A stretch of DNA of 64,000 nt from an uncultured Flavobacteriaceae bacterium. Its GTDB lineage: Bacteria; Bacteroidota; Bacteroidia; Flavobacteriales; Flavobacteriaceae. Positions 45,091-54,700 of the stretch are shown here, piece by piece. Location: positions 62,001 to 126,000 of the forward strand of contig CANLXN010000011.1 of NCBI GenBank assembly GCA_947495135.1. Direction: 5' to 3'. The notes beneath the pieces are model-generated. The model saw only the letters and a program-made list of their open reading frames with translations, ran no database searches and was not told the origin of the DNA. Each line of letters opens with the position of its first letter. Position 1 is the first letter of the stretch. The position numbers were made by a program, and so were the translations under genes.

Positions 45091-46902
45091 CTATGATTCT
45101 TGTAATTTGTGAGAGAATTTCAGAATAATAAATTCTGCAGGCCTAACTGCGGCAACTCCAATTTCTATATTCATTCTTCCTTCTAAAATATCGAGGGCCG
45201 TCATGGTTTCTCCTAACCCAATTTTCACGAAATACGCATGTTCTGGTTTAGCGCCTGCCAAGGCACCTTCCCTCCATAATTGGGATAGGAAATTATCGAT
45301 CATTCCTTTTGTTCGAACCCAAGTAGGTTTGCTATTTGGCTCAAATACCACGAATTCTGTTGCTTTCTTAATAGATTCTTCCATGAAATTGAAAAAACGT
45401 CTTACTGGCACGTACCTCCATTCGTTGTCGTTTCCTGCAAGGGTTCTTGCTCCCCAAACCATATTTCCTTTACCGTGAAATGCTCTAATTGCATTAATCG
45501 ATTTTCCAGTGGTTGCATCCACATTTAGATCTTCTTGCTCTGCACTTGTAACGGCAATTGTTGGCTCTTTGACAAGGCTAACGCTTACATTCGCTGGAGC
45601 TTTCCAGACCCCTCTGTCCCTATCTACCGAAGCATATATTCCTGCTACAGCTCCACAAGGATAAAGCGTCACCTTATTCTTTTGCATTTCCTTTTTAATT
45701 CTGTTGTAGAGATTGGTATCTATATATTGATTGACGCCTCCTTGAAGACTCGTTCCAGAAAGTGTTACGGCTATTCCATTCCCGCTATCTGTATACAACA
45801 ATGGAACACCATTCCCCAATGCACCTACTAAATCTGAAGCTACTGTAACAACATTTCCTACACTACTGGCACTTATATTTGCAACACCATCAATCGCAGT
45901 AGCCAAAGCAGCCGCAGTAGCAACAGGGTCTGATGCATCCTTATTAAAGGCCGTTCCTTCTTGCAATCCGGTTCCGTCGATAGTAATAGTGTCGCCATCA
46001 ATGATAGAATTATCGTTAATAGTGATGGTTGCTGATGCAGCAAAAGGAATTGGAGCATCGGCAGCATCTAAACCAGATGCAATAGATTGAAGCATTTGGT
46101 CGTTCCAAATAGTCCCTAATACACCAGATGTGGTATCGACAATACGCACTTTAGATTCATCAAAGGCAAATTCAATAAGTGTTGACAGTGAAGGATAATA
46201 GGCAGCTCCGTACTTTAAGAAGTCGGGTCCTATATGGTCGTTTCTAAAATTATTCCCATCATCAAAAACGGTAGAAGAAGCAACCGCCTCCACATCCATT
46301 ACGGCGAATCGGTCTTGTAGTTTATTACACTGAATAAGCATGTTGTCGTAAAGTGTTTTTCTATCTGCATCCGACACAGAAATAGCTTCAGGAATAGTTA
46401 GGATAGTAATCTCATCTATTTCCTCACAAACACTTAGTCCTGCATCTAATGCGGCATCGTCTATCGCTATACTATTTAAGCTTAGTGTAATTGAGGCTAA
46501 ATCTGTTTCATCTACCACTTCATAATTGCCAATGGAGACTATGTAGCAAGTACCACCTCCATTAGCATAAAACATTTTCACCTGATAATACAAGCTATAC
46601 GGACTCTCATTGGTGCCAATACTACTAACACTTATGGCAGGATCTGTATCTCCCAAAGCAGCGTCTGAAATGGCTACACTGTAATATTCTGGAAATGGCC
46701 CTCCAAAATGTTCAACAAAGTCTAGCATGGAGGTAATTCTAACAGGAATTCGGTCTGTTGAAGGGTCGATGGACACATTGTCCACAATTGCTTTTTCGGT
46801 ATACCCAATAAAAGCAGGAACGGCAGTTGCTACAGGAGCAACGGACGCTGGAAGTGTGCTTATTTCTTCAATGTATACGCCGGGTGTTTTGTAATTTGCC
46901 AT
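45091..46902 (-). CDS. Contractile sheath protein B with inserted surface domain
   Basis: 603 residues. Its ends are nearly identical to sheath A, but the middle (about 285-390) carries an extra beta-rich domain (TITINDNSIIDGDTITIDG ... ATAAALATAIDG ... LSGTSLQGG), a unit seen in phage tail and capsid-associated proteins. It should project from the sheath surface. Together with sheath A this follows the Afp2-4 pattern of several sheath paralogues, where one makes the bulk of the sheath and others sit at the baseplate end. It is the first sheath gene in the operon, 15 bases after the 372-aa gene. Confidence 0.93.
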   Translation of the reverse strand: MANYKTPGVYIEEISTLPASVAPVATAVPAFIGYTEKAIVDNVSIDPSTDRIPVRITSMLDFVEHFGGPFPEYYSVAISDAALGDTDPAISVSSIGTNESPYSLYYQVKMFYANGGGTCYIVSIGNYEVVDETDLASITLSLNSIAIDDAALDAGLSVCEEIDEITILTIPEAISVSDADRKTLYDNMLIQCNKLQDRFAVMDVEAVASSTVFDDGNNFRNDHIGPDFLKYGAAYYPSLSTLIEFAFDESKVRIVDTTSGVLGTIWNDQMLQSIASGLDAADAPIPFAASATITINDNSIIDGDTITIDGTGLQEGTAFNKDASDPVATAAALATAIDGVANISASSVGNVVTVASDLVGALGNGVPLLYTDSGNGIAVTLSGTSLQGGVNQYIDTNLYNRIKKEMQKNKVTLYPCGAVAGIYASVDRDRGVWKAPANVSVSLVKEPTIAVTSAEQEDLNVDATTGKSINAIRAFHGKGNMVWGARTLAGNDNEWRYVPVRRFFNFMEESIKKATEFVVFEPNSKPTWVRTKGMIDNFLSQLWREGALAGAKPEHAYFVKIGLGETMTALDILEGRMNIEIGVAAVRPAEFIILKFSHKLQES

Positions 46903-46917
46903 AATCTTGTTTTATCT

Positions 46918-48036
46918 TTATATGAATACGAATATTTCTTTTTCGATAGTGCCGCTATTGTCTTTCTCTACAGCATTAACTGGAGGATTTGGCAAGTGTT
47001 GAACTATCTCTTTATTATTATTGTCTAACAAGTGAACATTTAGTTTGGGCTGCTCGAAACTTGGGATAGAACCATCAGATTTGAAGATGACCGTTTCAAA
47101 ACCTTTTACCTGAGTGTTCGCATTGGGTTGTGCACCTTCTAACAGAAAATCGATGTGGGCATAAGGATCGCCGTTCACTGGATCTGAATCTTCAATTCGC
47201 AATACAGTTGTATTAAAATCGATTCCTTGGGATTTGTTGATGATGTAATATTTCCAGACGGTTGTTTTTCTTTCAAAATGAAGCTGAAAATAATCGGTGT
47301 CCGCGTAGATGGTATTCTGCGCAGTATAATTGATATCTACAACCCCTAAAACCCCGCTGTCTAAACCATCATTATCTATAAAAACCGTGAGGGTGTCTAA
47401 GTTGATAGTTCCGTTGAGATTGTCTAAAAATATAGTGTAAAAACCACTTGGCTTATCTCTTAAATCTACTTGCTGACTAAAAACTCTAGAATCATCTCTA
47501 GTTAATGGAATAATCAAATCCAAAGGGTCGCCATTAGCATCTTTCCCAGGAGATACAGTATTGCCTGCGCTATTTTCTATTCTGAAATTTGCTGTCACAT
47601 TTGTTTGGTTCCCTGGAAGTGTATACGAATAGGTGAATAATTTCCCAAAAGCCTCATCTATTAATGCGTAATTCAAGACTTCTGGTGCATCACTGCTACT
47701 CTGAGGTGCAGCTGGATTATTTGTAAAATAGAGTTTATTGCCAGCTGAATAGCCGTCCAATTTGGTGATATTAAAGAACTCACTACTATTTTCGGTAGTG
47801 ATATAAAATCTGAAACGTACATCGGTTCCAAGATGAATAAAAGGATCTGTCTGGTTGGCATCAGTTTTAAAGAGTACCAAATTATTATTTCCCAACTTTT
47901 TGAATAATAACTTCCCATTAGCTAGTAGCTTCCGTGTTTCGAAATCTGGCCGGATCGAAAGATTACTATTGACATTGCTCTCAAAGAAATTATGAGCAAT
48001 GGAAATATTGAATAATCTGTTATACTTTATATTCAC
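46918..48036 (-). CDS. Unknown eCIS-linked protein between cap and sheath genes
   Basis: 372 residues, not recognised. It is translationally coupled to the cap-type gene by a 4-base overlap and precedes the sheath genes, so it is almost certainly part of the particle or its assembly. The sequence is beta-rich with several immunoglobulin-like segments (VTANFRIENSAGN, SGFYTIFLDNLNGTINLDTLTVFIDND, WKYYIINKSQG); there is no signal peptide and no TM helix. AlgoCIS has a cap adaptor joining the cap to the sheath end; this gene is a positional candidate for that role. Confidence 0.6.
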   Translation of the reverse strand: MNIKYNRLFNISIAHNFFESNVNSNLSIRPDFETRKLLANGKLLFKKLGNNNLVLFKTDANQTDPFIHLGTDVRFRFYITTENSSEFFNITKLDGYSAGNKLYFTNNPAAPQSSSDAPEVLNYALIDEAFGKLFTYSYTLPGNQTNVTANFRIENSAGNTVSPGKDANGDPLDLIIPLTRDDSRVFSQQVDLRDKPSGFYTIFLDNLNGTINLDTLTVFIDNDGLDSGVLGVVDINYTAQNTIYADTDYFQLHFERKTTVWKYYIINKSQGIDFNTTVLRIEDSDPVNGDPYAHIDFLLEGAQPNANTQVKGFETVIFKSDGSIPSFEQPKLNVHLLDNNNKEIVQHLPNPPVNAVEKDNSGTIEKEIFVFI

Positions 48037-48638
48037 AGCTCCTTATTTTTTGCTAGTAAACCAATTTCTTCAATTGGTAAGGCCTCACTAATTAATTCCC
48101 CTTCTTGGACTGTTAACATTCTTACTTTGTAGAGCACTGAGGGAAGGTATTTTGTGCCCAGAACGCTCCAGAAATTGTACATCTGTTCGAAGGAATAAGA
48201 ATACAGTTCCAGAATTAGTTTCTTAATATTTGGATCTTCATCTGCAAGGGCTGGGGCGTTATCATTTGTAAAAACGTTTTTAGCCTGAAAAAAAGAAATG
48301 ATGTAAGACAATTGTTTTAGTCCCTGATAATAGGCATCAGACGTACCGTCGTCTGCGCTTTGATAGTTGGCCGAGATTAAAACATAGAGGTTTAATTTTA
48401 ATTCTGGATTTCTATATTCAACTTGTCCATCTCCATTGATGAACGTTGTATTTTGATCCTTAAAGATCTTTTCTTCTTCAATATTCACTAAAGACAAACC
48501 AAGTGCCTTATCGGGAATAGAAACTCCAGACTCATCTGAAACATGTGTCAAGAAAATTTTGTCTTCATCCAAACCATTCCTAATTTTTAGGTAATCGTTA
48601 ATAGATTTAGTCAAAAACTGAAGTGACGCGTGAATCAT
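48033..48638 (-). CDS. DUF4255 cap/tail-terminator protein (Afp16/Pvc16-like)
   Basis: 201 residues from the ATG at 48638; a TTG eight codons earlier is possible, but the ATG gives the conserved start MIHASLQFLTKSINDYL. DUF4255 features follow: LSLVNIEEEK, the ELKLNLYVLISANY strand, YYQGLKQLSYIISFFQ, then LPSVLYKVRMLTVQE. Proteins of this family terminate and cap the end of the tube and sheath distal to the baseplate. It is the first gene of the eCIS operon. Confidence 0.92.
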   Translation of the reverse strand: MIHASLQFLTKSINDYLKIRNGLDEDKIFLTHVSDESGVSIPDKALGLSLVNIEEEKIFKDQNTTFINGDGQVEYRNPELKLNLYVLISANYQSADDGTSDAYYQGLKQLSYIISFFQAKNVFTNDNAPALADEDPNIKKLILELYSYSFEQMYNFWSVLGTKYLPSVLYKVRMLTVQEGELISEALPIEEIGLLAKNKEL

Positions 48639-48711
48639 GGTGTTAGGCTTGCTAGATTCCAAAAAACAATACCAAAAGAAATTATTAGGTTTTATTTTTT
48701 TTAGAACACTG

Positions 48712-48742
48712 TAAATCTAGCAATCTAACAATCAATAACATA
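48712..48742 (-). promoter_or_regulatory. Candidate promoter for the eCIS operon
   Basis: On the minus strand, TATG (48742-48739), 19 bases, TAGATTTA (48719-48712). This partly fits the Bacteroidota consensus TTTG-N19-TAnnTTTG and lies about 75 bases before the first eCIS gene. The match is imperfect. Confidence 0.35.
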
Positions 48743-48849
48743 CAGTTCATAAACTGCTTTTTTAAGGGGAAAATATGGAAAGAAAAAGGGGGTTTATCCT
48801 TAGAATTAATGAAATTTTAGAGTTATATAAACTTGATTATTTTCAATTC

Positions 48850-50391
48850 TCACCCAAACCACCCGTCTCTATCCAAACTTCTGTATTGGATTGCTTCGGA
48901 AATGTGCGCACCTTGAATGTGTTCTGACGATTCTAAGTCGGCTATAGTTCTTGCCACCTTTAAAATCCGATCATAGGCCCGTGCGGAGAGATTGAGTCGT
49001 TCCATAGCCGATTTCAGTAAATCCAAAGAAGCAGCATCCAATTGACAGAACTCTCGTATTTGCTTCACACCCATTTGGGCGTTGTAATGAATGTTCTCAT
49101 GGTTCTTAAAACGGCTGGTCTGCAATTCCCTACCTCGAGTAACTCGCTCTCTAATGATAATACTGCCTTCTCCCTTGCGTTTGTCGCTCAACTTATCGAA
49201 AGGCACAGGAGTTACTTCAATATGAATGTCTATTCTATCTAAGAGGGGACCTGAAACTTTACTTAAATAACGCTGCATCTCTTGCGGTGAAGAAACTACT
49301 GGAGCGTCGGGATCATTAAAATAGCCACCCGGACTCGGATTCATACTAGCCACCAACATAAAACTGGCAGGATACGTAACCGTAAAACGCGCTCTGGAAA
49401 TGGTGACATCCCTGTCTTCCAGTGGTTGTCTCATTACTTCCAACACACTTCTTTTAAACTCAGGAAGTTCATCCAGAAACAAAACCCCGTTGTGCGCCAA
49501 TGAAATCTCACCTGGTTGCGGGTATTGGCCACCACCAACGAGTGCAACGTCTGAGATGGTATGATGAGGCGACCTAAATGGCCTAGAAGTCATTACTCCT
49601 CCCGTTTTCATGGTTCTGCCCGCCACGCTATGGATTTTCGTAGTTTCCAGTGCTTCATTTAGGGATAAGGGCGGCAATATGGACGGTATTCTTTTCGCTA
49701 ACATCGTCTTTCCACTTCCAGGCGGGCCAATTAAAATAACATTGTGACCTCCTGCAGCGGCTATTTCCATACATCGTTTAATAGACTCTTGTCCTTTCAC
49801 ATCGGCAAAATCAAACTCCGGATTTTCCAGATGCTCGTAGAACTCAGCTTTGATGTCGATGATGGTCTGTTCTAAGGGAATTTCAGCATTAAAAAAATGA
49901 ATCACTTCTGAAATATTCTCAACTCCATATACTTCTAAGCCATCAACAATAGCAGCTTCTTTTGCGTTCTGTTTTGGAAGAATAAATCCTTTATAACCTT
50001 CATTTTTCGCATTGATGGCAATAGGCAAGGCTCCTCGAATGGGTTGCAAAGCTCCATCCAAAGACAACTCACCCATAATTACATAATCACTTAATAAATT
50101 CAGTTCTTGGATTTGTTCGGTAGCAATTAAGATTCCCATGGCCAAAGGCAGATCGTAGGCAGAACCTTCCTTTCGCATATCGGCTGGGGACATATTGAGG
50201 ATCAGTTTCTTTGCTGGAATTTTGAATCCGTTGTTCTGCAATGCAGCGGCAATTCTATAATTACTTTCTCGAATAGCATTATCGGGCAGACCAACCAAAT
50301 GGTAGCCTACGCCTATATCTACATTAACTTCAACTGTGATGGTGGTGGCTTCTACGCCAAATACGGCACTCCCGTAAACTTTTGTAAGCAT
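48850..50391 (-). CDS. yifB: YifB-family Mg-chelatase-like AAA+ ATPase (ComM/YifB)
   Basis: 513 residues. It has an N-terminal Lon-protease-like domain (about 1-170), then an AAA+ module with Walker A GPPGSGKT (222-229) and Walker B VLFLDELPEF. The conserved block RPFRSPHHTISDVALVGGG and the C-terminal helical domain (RAYDRILKVARTIADLE) are typical of this family. In transformable bacteria the homologue ComM promotes branch migration during DNA integration. It is a core-genome gene and not part of the eCIS; it marks the boundary of the island. Confidence 0.95.
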   Translation of the reverse strand: MLTKVYGSAVFGVEATTITVEVNVDIGVGYHLVGLPDNAIRESNYRIAAALQNNGFKIPAKKLILNMSPADMRKEGSAYDLPLAMGILIATEQIQELNLLSDYVIMGELSLDGALQPIRGALPIAINAKNEGYKGFILPKQNAKEAAIVDGLEVYGVENISEVIHFFNAEIPLEQTIIDIKAEFYEHLENPEFDFADVKGQESIKRCMEIAAAGGHNVILIGPPGSGKTMLAKRIPSILPPLSLNEALETTKIHSVAGRTMKTGGVMTSRPFRSPHHTISDVALVGGGQYPQPGEISLAHNGVLFLDELPEFKRSVLEVMRQPLEDRDVTISRARFTVTYPASFMLVASMNPSPGGYFNDPDAPVVSSPQEMQRYLSKVSGPLLDRIDIHIEVTPVPFDKLSDKRKGEGSIIIRERVTRGRELQTSRFKNHENIHYNAQMGVKQIREFCQLDAASLDLLKSAMERLNLSARAYDRILKVARTIADLESSEHIQGAHISEAIQYRSLDRDGWFG

Positions 50392-50714
50392 GATTTATAG
50401 CTTTTGGTTTACCTAGGGAGAAAGTAGAAGATAAAGTTAGTAAAAGATTTGAAATGAGCCTTTATACGAAGCGATAATGCTAAAAATCTGATAAATCAAA
50501 TAATTTAATTAACTTTATAGTCTCCTCGGTTAAATATCTCTTGTTTAGCTCCCACAGTACTGACTGTACAAACTATTTTACAACAAGCTGATATAAAGCA
50601 AGTTGAATACTATTAATTCGATTTTTACGTTTTAAAACATCCTCCCTTTACACTAGCATTAATTGTTACTTGTCTACTCGAGTCAACAACTTTGTTTAAC
50701 CAATACTTCATACA
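50392..50714. other. 323-base divergent intergenic region
   Basis: AT-rich region between yifB (minus) and the amidase (plus). It should hold both promoters. Only a short inverted repeat, ACAGT (50554-50558) and ACTGT (50563-50567), stood out; no gene or RNA was recognised. Confidence 0.45.
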
Positions 50715-51698
50715 ATGACCACAAAATTCGGATTTACGTTAATGACCGTTTCAGAATTCAAAACCTGGATTGCTCAGCAGAACGTTGCCAGAACCATTCT
50801 TTTTATTCAACAACATCATACTTTTGCGCCAAACTATAGGCATTTTAAGGGCAATAATCATTTTGAACTACAGCGAGGCATGAAGAATCACCATGTCCAT
50901 AATAACGGCTGGAGCGATATAGGGCAACATTTCACCATTTATCCAGATGGTATGATTGCAACCGGACGAAGTCTAGAACGATCACCGGCCTGTATTTTCG
51001 GAAATAACAACCATTCTATTTGTATCGAAAACATAGGGTTCTTTGATACAGGTGAAGACCAAATGCTCCCAGAACAGCAAGATGCTATTGTTCAAGTTAC
51101 AGCGGCTTTATGCGAAAGTTTTCGCGTACCAGTATCAACAGACAGGATCGTTTATCATCATTGGTTCGACCTTGGATCTGGAGCTCGTACTAATGGTTCT
51201 GGTTCAACAAAATCATGTCCAGGAACCAATTTCTTTGGAGGTAATAAAGTAACCCACTGCCAGCAGAATTTTCTACCATTAGTGAGTGCAGCCCTCAACG
51301 ATACAATTGTAACTGCCATACCACCTGCACTCATTGAATATGGATCGGTTACAGCCAACACACTAAACATACGGATTGCCCCCGACGCATCTTCTTCCCG
51401 AATTGGACAAACCTCTCTGGGTGCAATTATCCGCATTTATAAGAAAAATGGAAACTGGTTTAAAATATCTCAGAGTAAGGAAGAATGGGTTTTTGGTAAT
51501 TTCGTGAAGCCCGTGCAACGAGCCACCGTAAATGCCAATGTTCTCAATGTGAGAAGTGGACCATCCACCCGTTTTAATCGTGTAGGAGCAGTTGTAGAAA
51601 ATCAGGAAGTCTTTATATACGAACAAGAAGGAAATTGGTCGCAAATTAGCTTAGATGAACAATGGGTTTCTACAAAGTTTTTAGACTTGAGTAATTAA
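50715..51698 (+). CDS. N-acetylmuramoyl-L-alanine amidase (amidase_2) with two SH3b domains, no signal peptide
   Basis: 327 residues. An amidase_2/PGRP-type domain at about 25-185 has the expected zinc ligands: His in QQHHTF (H34/H35), His in VYHHWF (H148/H149) and Cys in KSCPG (C168). It would cut the bond between MurNAc and L-Ala. Two SH3b domains follow (about 205-266 and 270-327; LNIRIAPDASSSRIG and LNVRSGPSTRFNRVG), which usually bind cell wall. There is no signal peptide, an arrangement typical of phage endolysins rather than of exported amidases. It stands alone, divergent from yifB, between the eCIS cap gene and the giant hydrolase. No holin was seen. A role in lysis for particle release is an inference. 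Confidence 0.88.
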   Translation: MTTKFGFTLMTVSEFKTWIAQQNVARTILFIQQHHTFAPNYRHFKGNNHFELQRGMKNHHVHNNGWSDIGQHFTIYPDGMIATGRSLERSPACIFGNNNHSICIENIGFFDTGEDQMLPEQQDAIVQVTAALCESFRVPVSTDRIVYHHWFDLGSGARTNGSGSTKSCPGTNFFGGNKVTHCQQNFLPLVSAALNDTIVTAIPPALIEYGSVTANTLNIRIAPDASSSRIGQTSLGAIIRIYKKNGNWFKISQSKEEWVFGNFVKPVQRATVNANVLNVRSGPSTRFNRVGAVVENQEVFIYEQEGNWSQISLDEQWVSTKFLDLSN

Positions 51699-51736
51699 GC
51701 CATCAAGGAATTACGCTCTATGTCCAAACGAAAAAT

Positions 51737-51771
51737 AAACCGATAGCACTATAACTTTGCGCTATCGGTTT
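51737..51771. terminator. Bidirectional terminator
   Basis: AAACCGATAGC (51737-51747) pairs perfectly with GCTATCGGTTT (51761-51771): an 11-bp stem with a 13-base loop, between the convergent amidase and giant hydrolase genes. Flanking T runs are short. Confidence 0.8.
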
Positions 51772-51783
51772 CATTAGTACTAT

Positions 51784-54700
51784 TTATAGCACCTCCCACA
51801 ACTTCTTAATAATCTGTGGGTGCTTAGGATGTAAATATCCAAAGTGACTCACTTCTTCATTGGCAGAGGCGATGTAAAACTGATTCATTTTTAACACTAC
51901 ATCACTTTCAAATTTATCATTTTGAAACACGGCTCCATCTACTGGTGTTACGCTGTCATTTAATTGTCTTTTAAATATGGCTCTGTCCACTAAAAACTCA
52001 TCAAACAAACGTTTTAATAGTTTTTGATTGGGCTCATAATTAGACGTAAACACAAAATAATTACCTCTATTTGCCTTCATCGTATTTAATCGTTCTAACA
52101 CCTTGCTCGTCTCTTCTAAATCGTCAATACCTGGTAAATTAGTAACTCCCATAGCCACCGCTTTGCTAATGGTTAACAGTCTAGGCACCACTGGTGCAAT
52201 GGTCCCTAAGGCCAGTCTACAAATATTAGTGGTATAATTAAACAACGATTTCCAGTTTTCAGTAGAAGCCATCATGGTTCCCTGATTTGGAGTCCCAAAC
52301 ATTATCAATTTATTGAGAACAAGTGGCGCATTTACCAATGGTTTCAATGTTTTATTATTCACCCATGTATCTTCAAAAAGGTAACGAGCAACTACTCCTC
52401 CTCTACTTCTTGCAAGCACATTGCATTTCTTACCTTTCAATTGTCCGGTCAATAATTCATTGAACTTGTTGGCGTTGGCTTCTATACCTTGCACAACAGT
52501 GGGCATATTGAAACCAAGTACATATCGGCCGTGTGTTTTGAGCAATTCCTTTCTTACTTCGGGAACTTCCAAAAATACATTATACCCTCCTTCTACCGTA
52601 CTAAACAGACCTGGTAACATTACCATGACTGGTTTTTTATCTTTCTGAATAGCAGCATAAATCTTCTTTTTATCCAACAATTCAATATTCATCCAACCAT
52701 CTGCAGATAGCGTTTGTTCGCCTTTTAGATCGTATACCTTTACCGCGTATCTGTTTTCACCAAACTTAGCAAGTACTTTGTCTACTAACTTAGACTTTAC
52801 GGCAACATCTGGTTTGATCCATTTAAAAACTTTTACCCCTATGCGTTTGAGCTTGTCTATTAATCCGCGTTCATTGGTCGTAAATTCTTTAATATCGAAG
52901 GAATAAACATTGTCGCCTCCCTTAGTAGCTCCCCTTGTTCCTTTTTTTGAGATGTTGTCTGGGTATTTCCATTCGTAAATGGAACCTTCTTCATATACTT
53001 TCTCTACGAGCATGACAGAATTCATATTTTCTAAGTGACTGTCCACACCTATCTCCATTTTGGGAGCTAGGTCACTTCTAAATCCGCGAGAATTCCCCAC
53101 TTCCATTTCAAACTCTTCTACCCAAACCGAATTTTCTTCAAAAGTCTCGTTATACGATTTTCGATTAGAAACACTATAAGCAACATTGGTGGCACGAACA
53201 GATAGGGAACCTGAAGGATCACCCATGACTAGGTTATTATGATCACCGTTGGTCATTTTCGGCAATGGATCATTGGGTTCTGGAACAACAAAAAGATGTT
53301 GCTTCAGAAAATCGGATGCATGGGGAGACTTCAAAATGTCCTTTACCAGCTCCTTGTTTTCGGAAAGATTAAAATCTGGATCTTCCAAATTTAATTCATC
53401 TAAATAATCAAATAGATTTTCATCCTTATGCAAAAGTTGGCAAATTTCAGTCACCATCATATCCTCCAGTCGTTCTTTCATAGAATCGTCTCCAACATTC
53501 ACCATACTTCTATTTCCGAAGACTCCAAAAAACCCTCCTAAAAACCTTCGCTTTTCGGGTGCTTTTTCAGCCTTCTCAATTTTGGCTAACATTTTGGCTG
53601 GAGCAAATTCTGGTGCAAGTGCTTGATGGGCCTTCATTATTCCAGTTCCATAGACAAAATTATAGGCGGTGGATTTATCTGCGCTTCTAAACAACGCTTG
53701 CCTTACAATTTCGGCTTTCTTCCAAGCATCTTTTCCTTTAAACTTAGAGAGCTCTTTTTTATACTTCTGAACATAAATAGCTGCTCCAGCTGCTACCTGC
53801 GGTGTGGCACTAGAGGTTCCCCCTCCGGCTTTCACATAATACGTTTTACTTCCATCACCATTGGTTGTAACCTGATCGAACCAAGATATGTTAGGCGTAT
53901 ATCCAGCAATAGAAGTAGGTAATACGTAATCGGGGCCATAGCAAGTTTGCATATAAACCCCTCCTGCTGCTCTGCTTCCGTCGTGGTATCTGTTTAAATA
54001 TGGTTTATGATTGTATGCTACTCCTGTTGCTGCTACTACTCTATCATAACGAGCCGGATACAAAGTTCTCTTCGGAAGAATTTTCTTCGCTCCTTTAGAA
54101 AAGCTATTACTTGCCGCTGAAACTATAACCACTCCATGCTCATACGCTCTATTTACAGCTTTGGCCATTACTTTACTTGGCAATCCAGCCATGGACATAG
54201 TAATCACGTCGCACCCTCGATCTACTGCATGATCTACCGCTTTTGCAAAGTTCTTACCAGACAACAAAGCCACGGTTTCACTAACCTTAATAGTCAAGAC
54301 TTTCGCATATGGAATAGCTCCAAAAAAGCCTTTATAATTTCCTTCTGTTTCTTCCAAATCGACCCAGTTTCCAGCCAAAATAGACATTGTTGCCTGTCCG
54401 TGTCCCTGCTGTTCCGCTATAGCTACCTTTTTGTCTTTATCTACCGCCCCTTTCTTTACTTTACCCTTACTAATATGTACATGCCCAGATTCTAAATTAA
54501 CTGGTGTGGAAGGATGATTTTCAATAAAGCCTGTATCAATGTGTCCAATTTTCACAATATCTTGTATACTCGTGTTCGGTTTACCGATTTTAATTTCGGG
54601 GAAAACAGATTCGTTCGCACTTTTTAACTGGCTATGGGCATCGTCCAAATGCCAAATAAAAGGATTGGAATCGTTGAATTGCTGTGGATTGGGATAGGTG

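Noticed and set aside
43619-46902. The long repeated segments of the two sheath genes as a mobile or recombination repeat
   Set aside because: The similarity follows protein domains of two paralogous sheath genes and is explained by gene duplication.
15304-48638. Type VI secretion system or prophage
   Set aside because: No TssJLM membrane complex, ClpV, capsid, terminase, portal or integrase genes are present. DUF4255, DUF5908, the CIS_TMP tape measure, the single AAA+ ATPase and DUF4157 cargos point to an eCIS.
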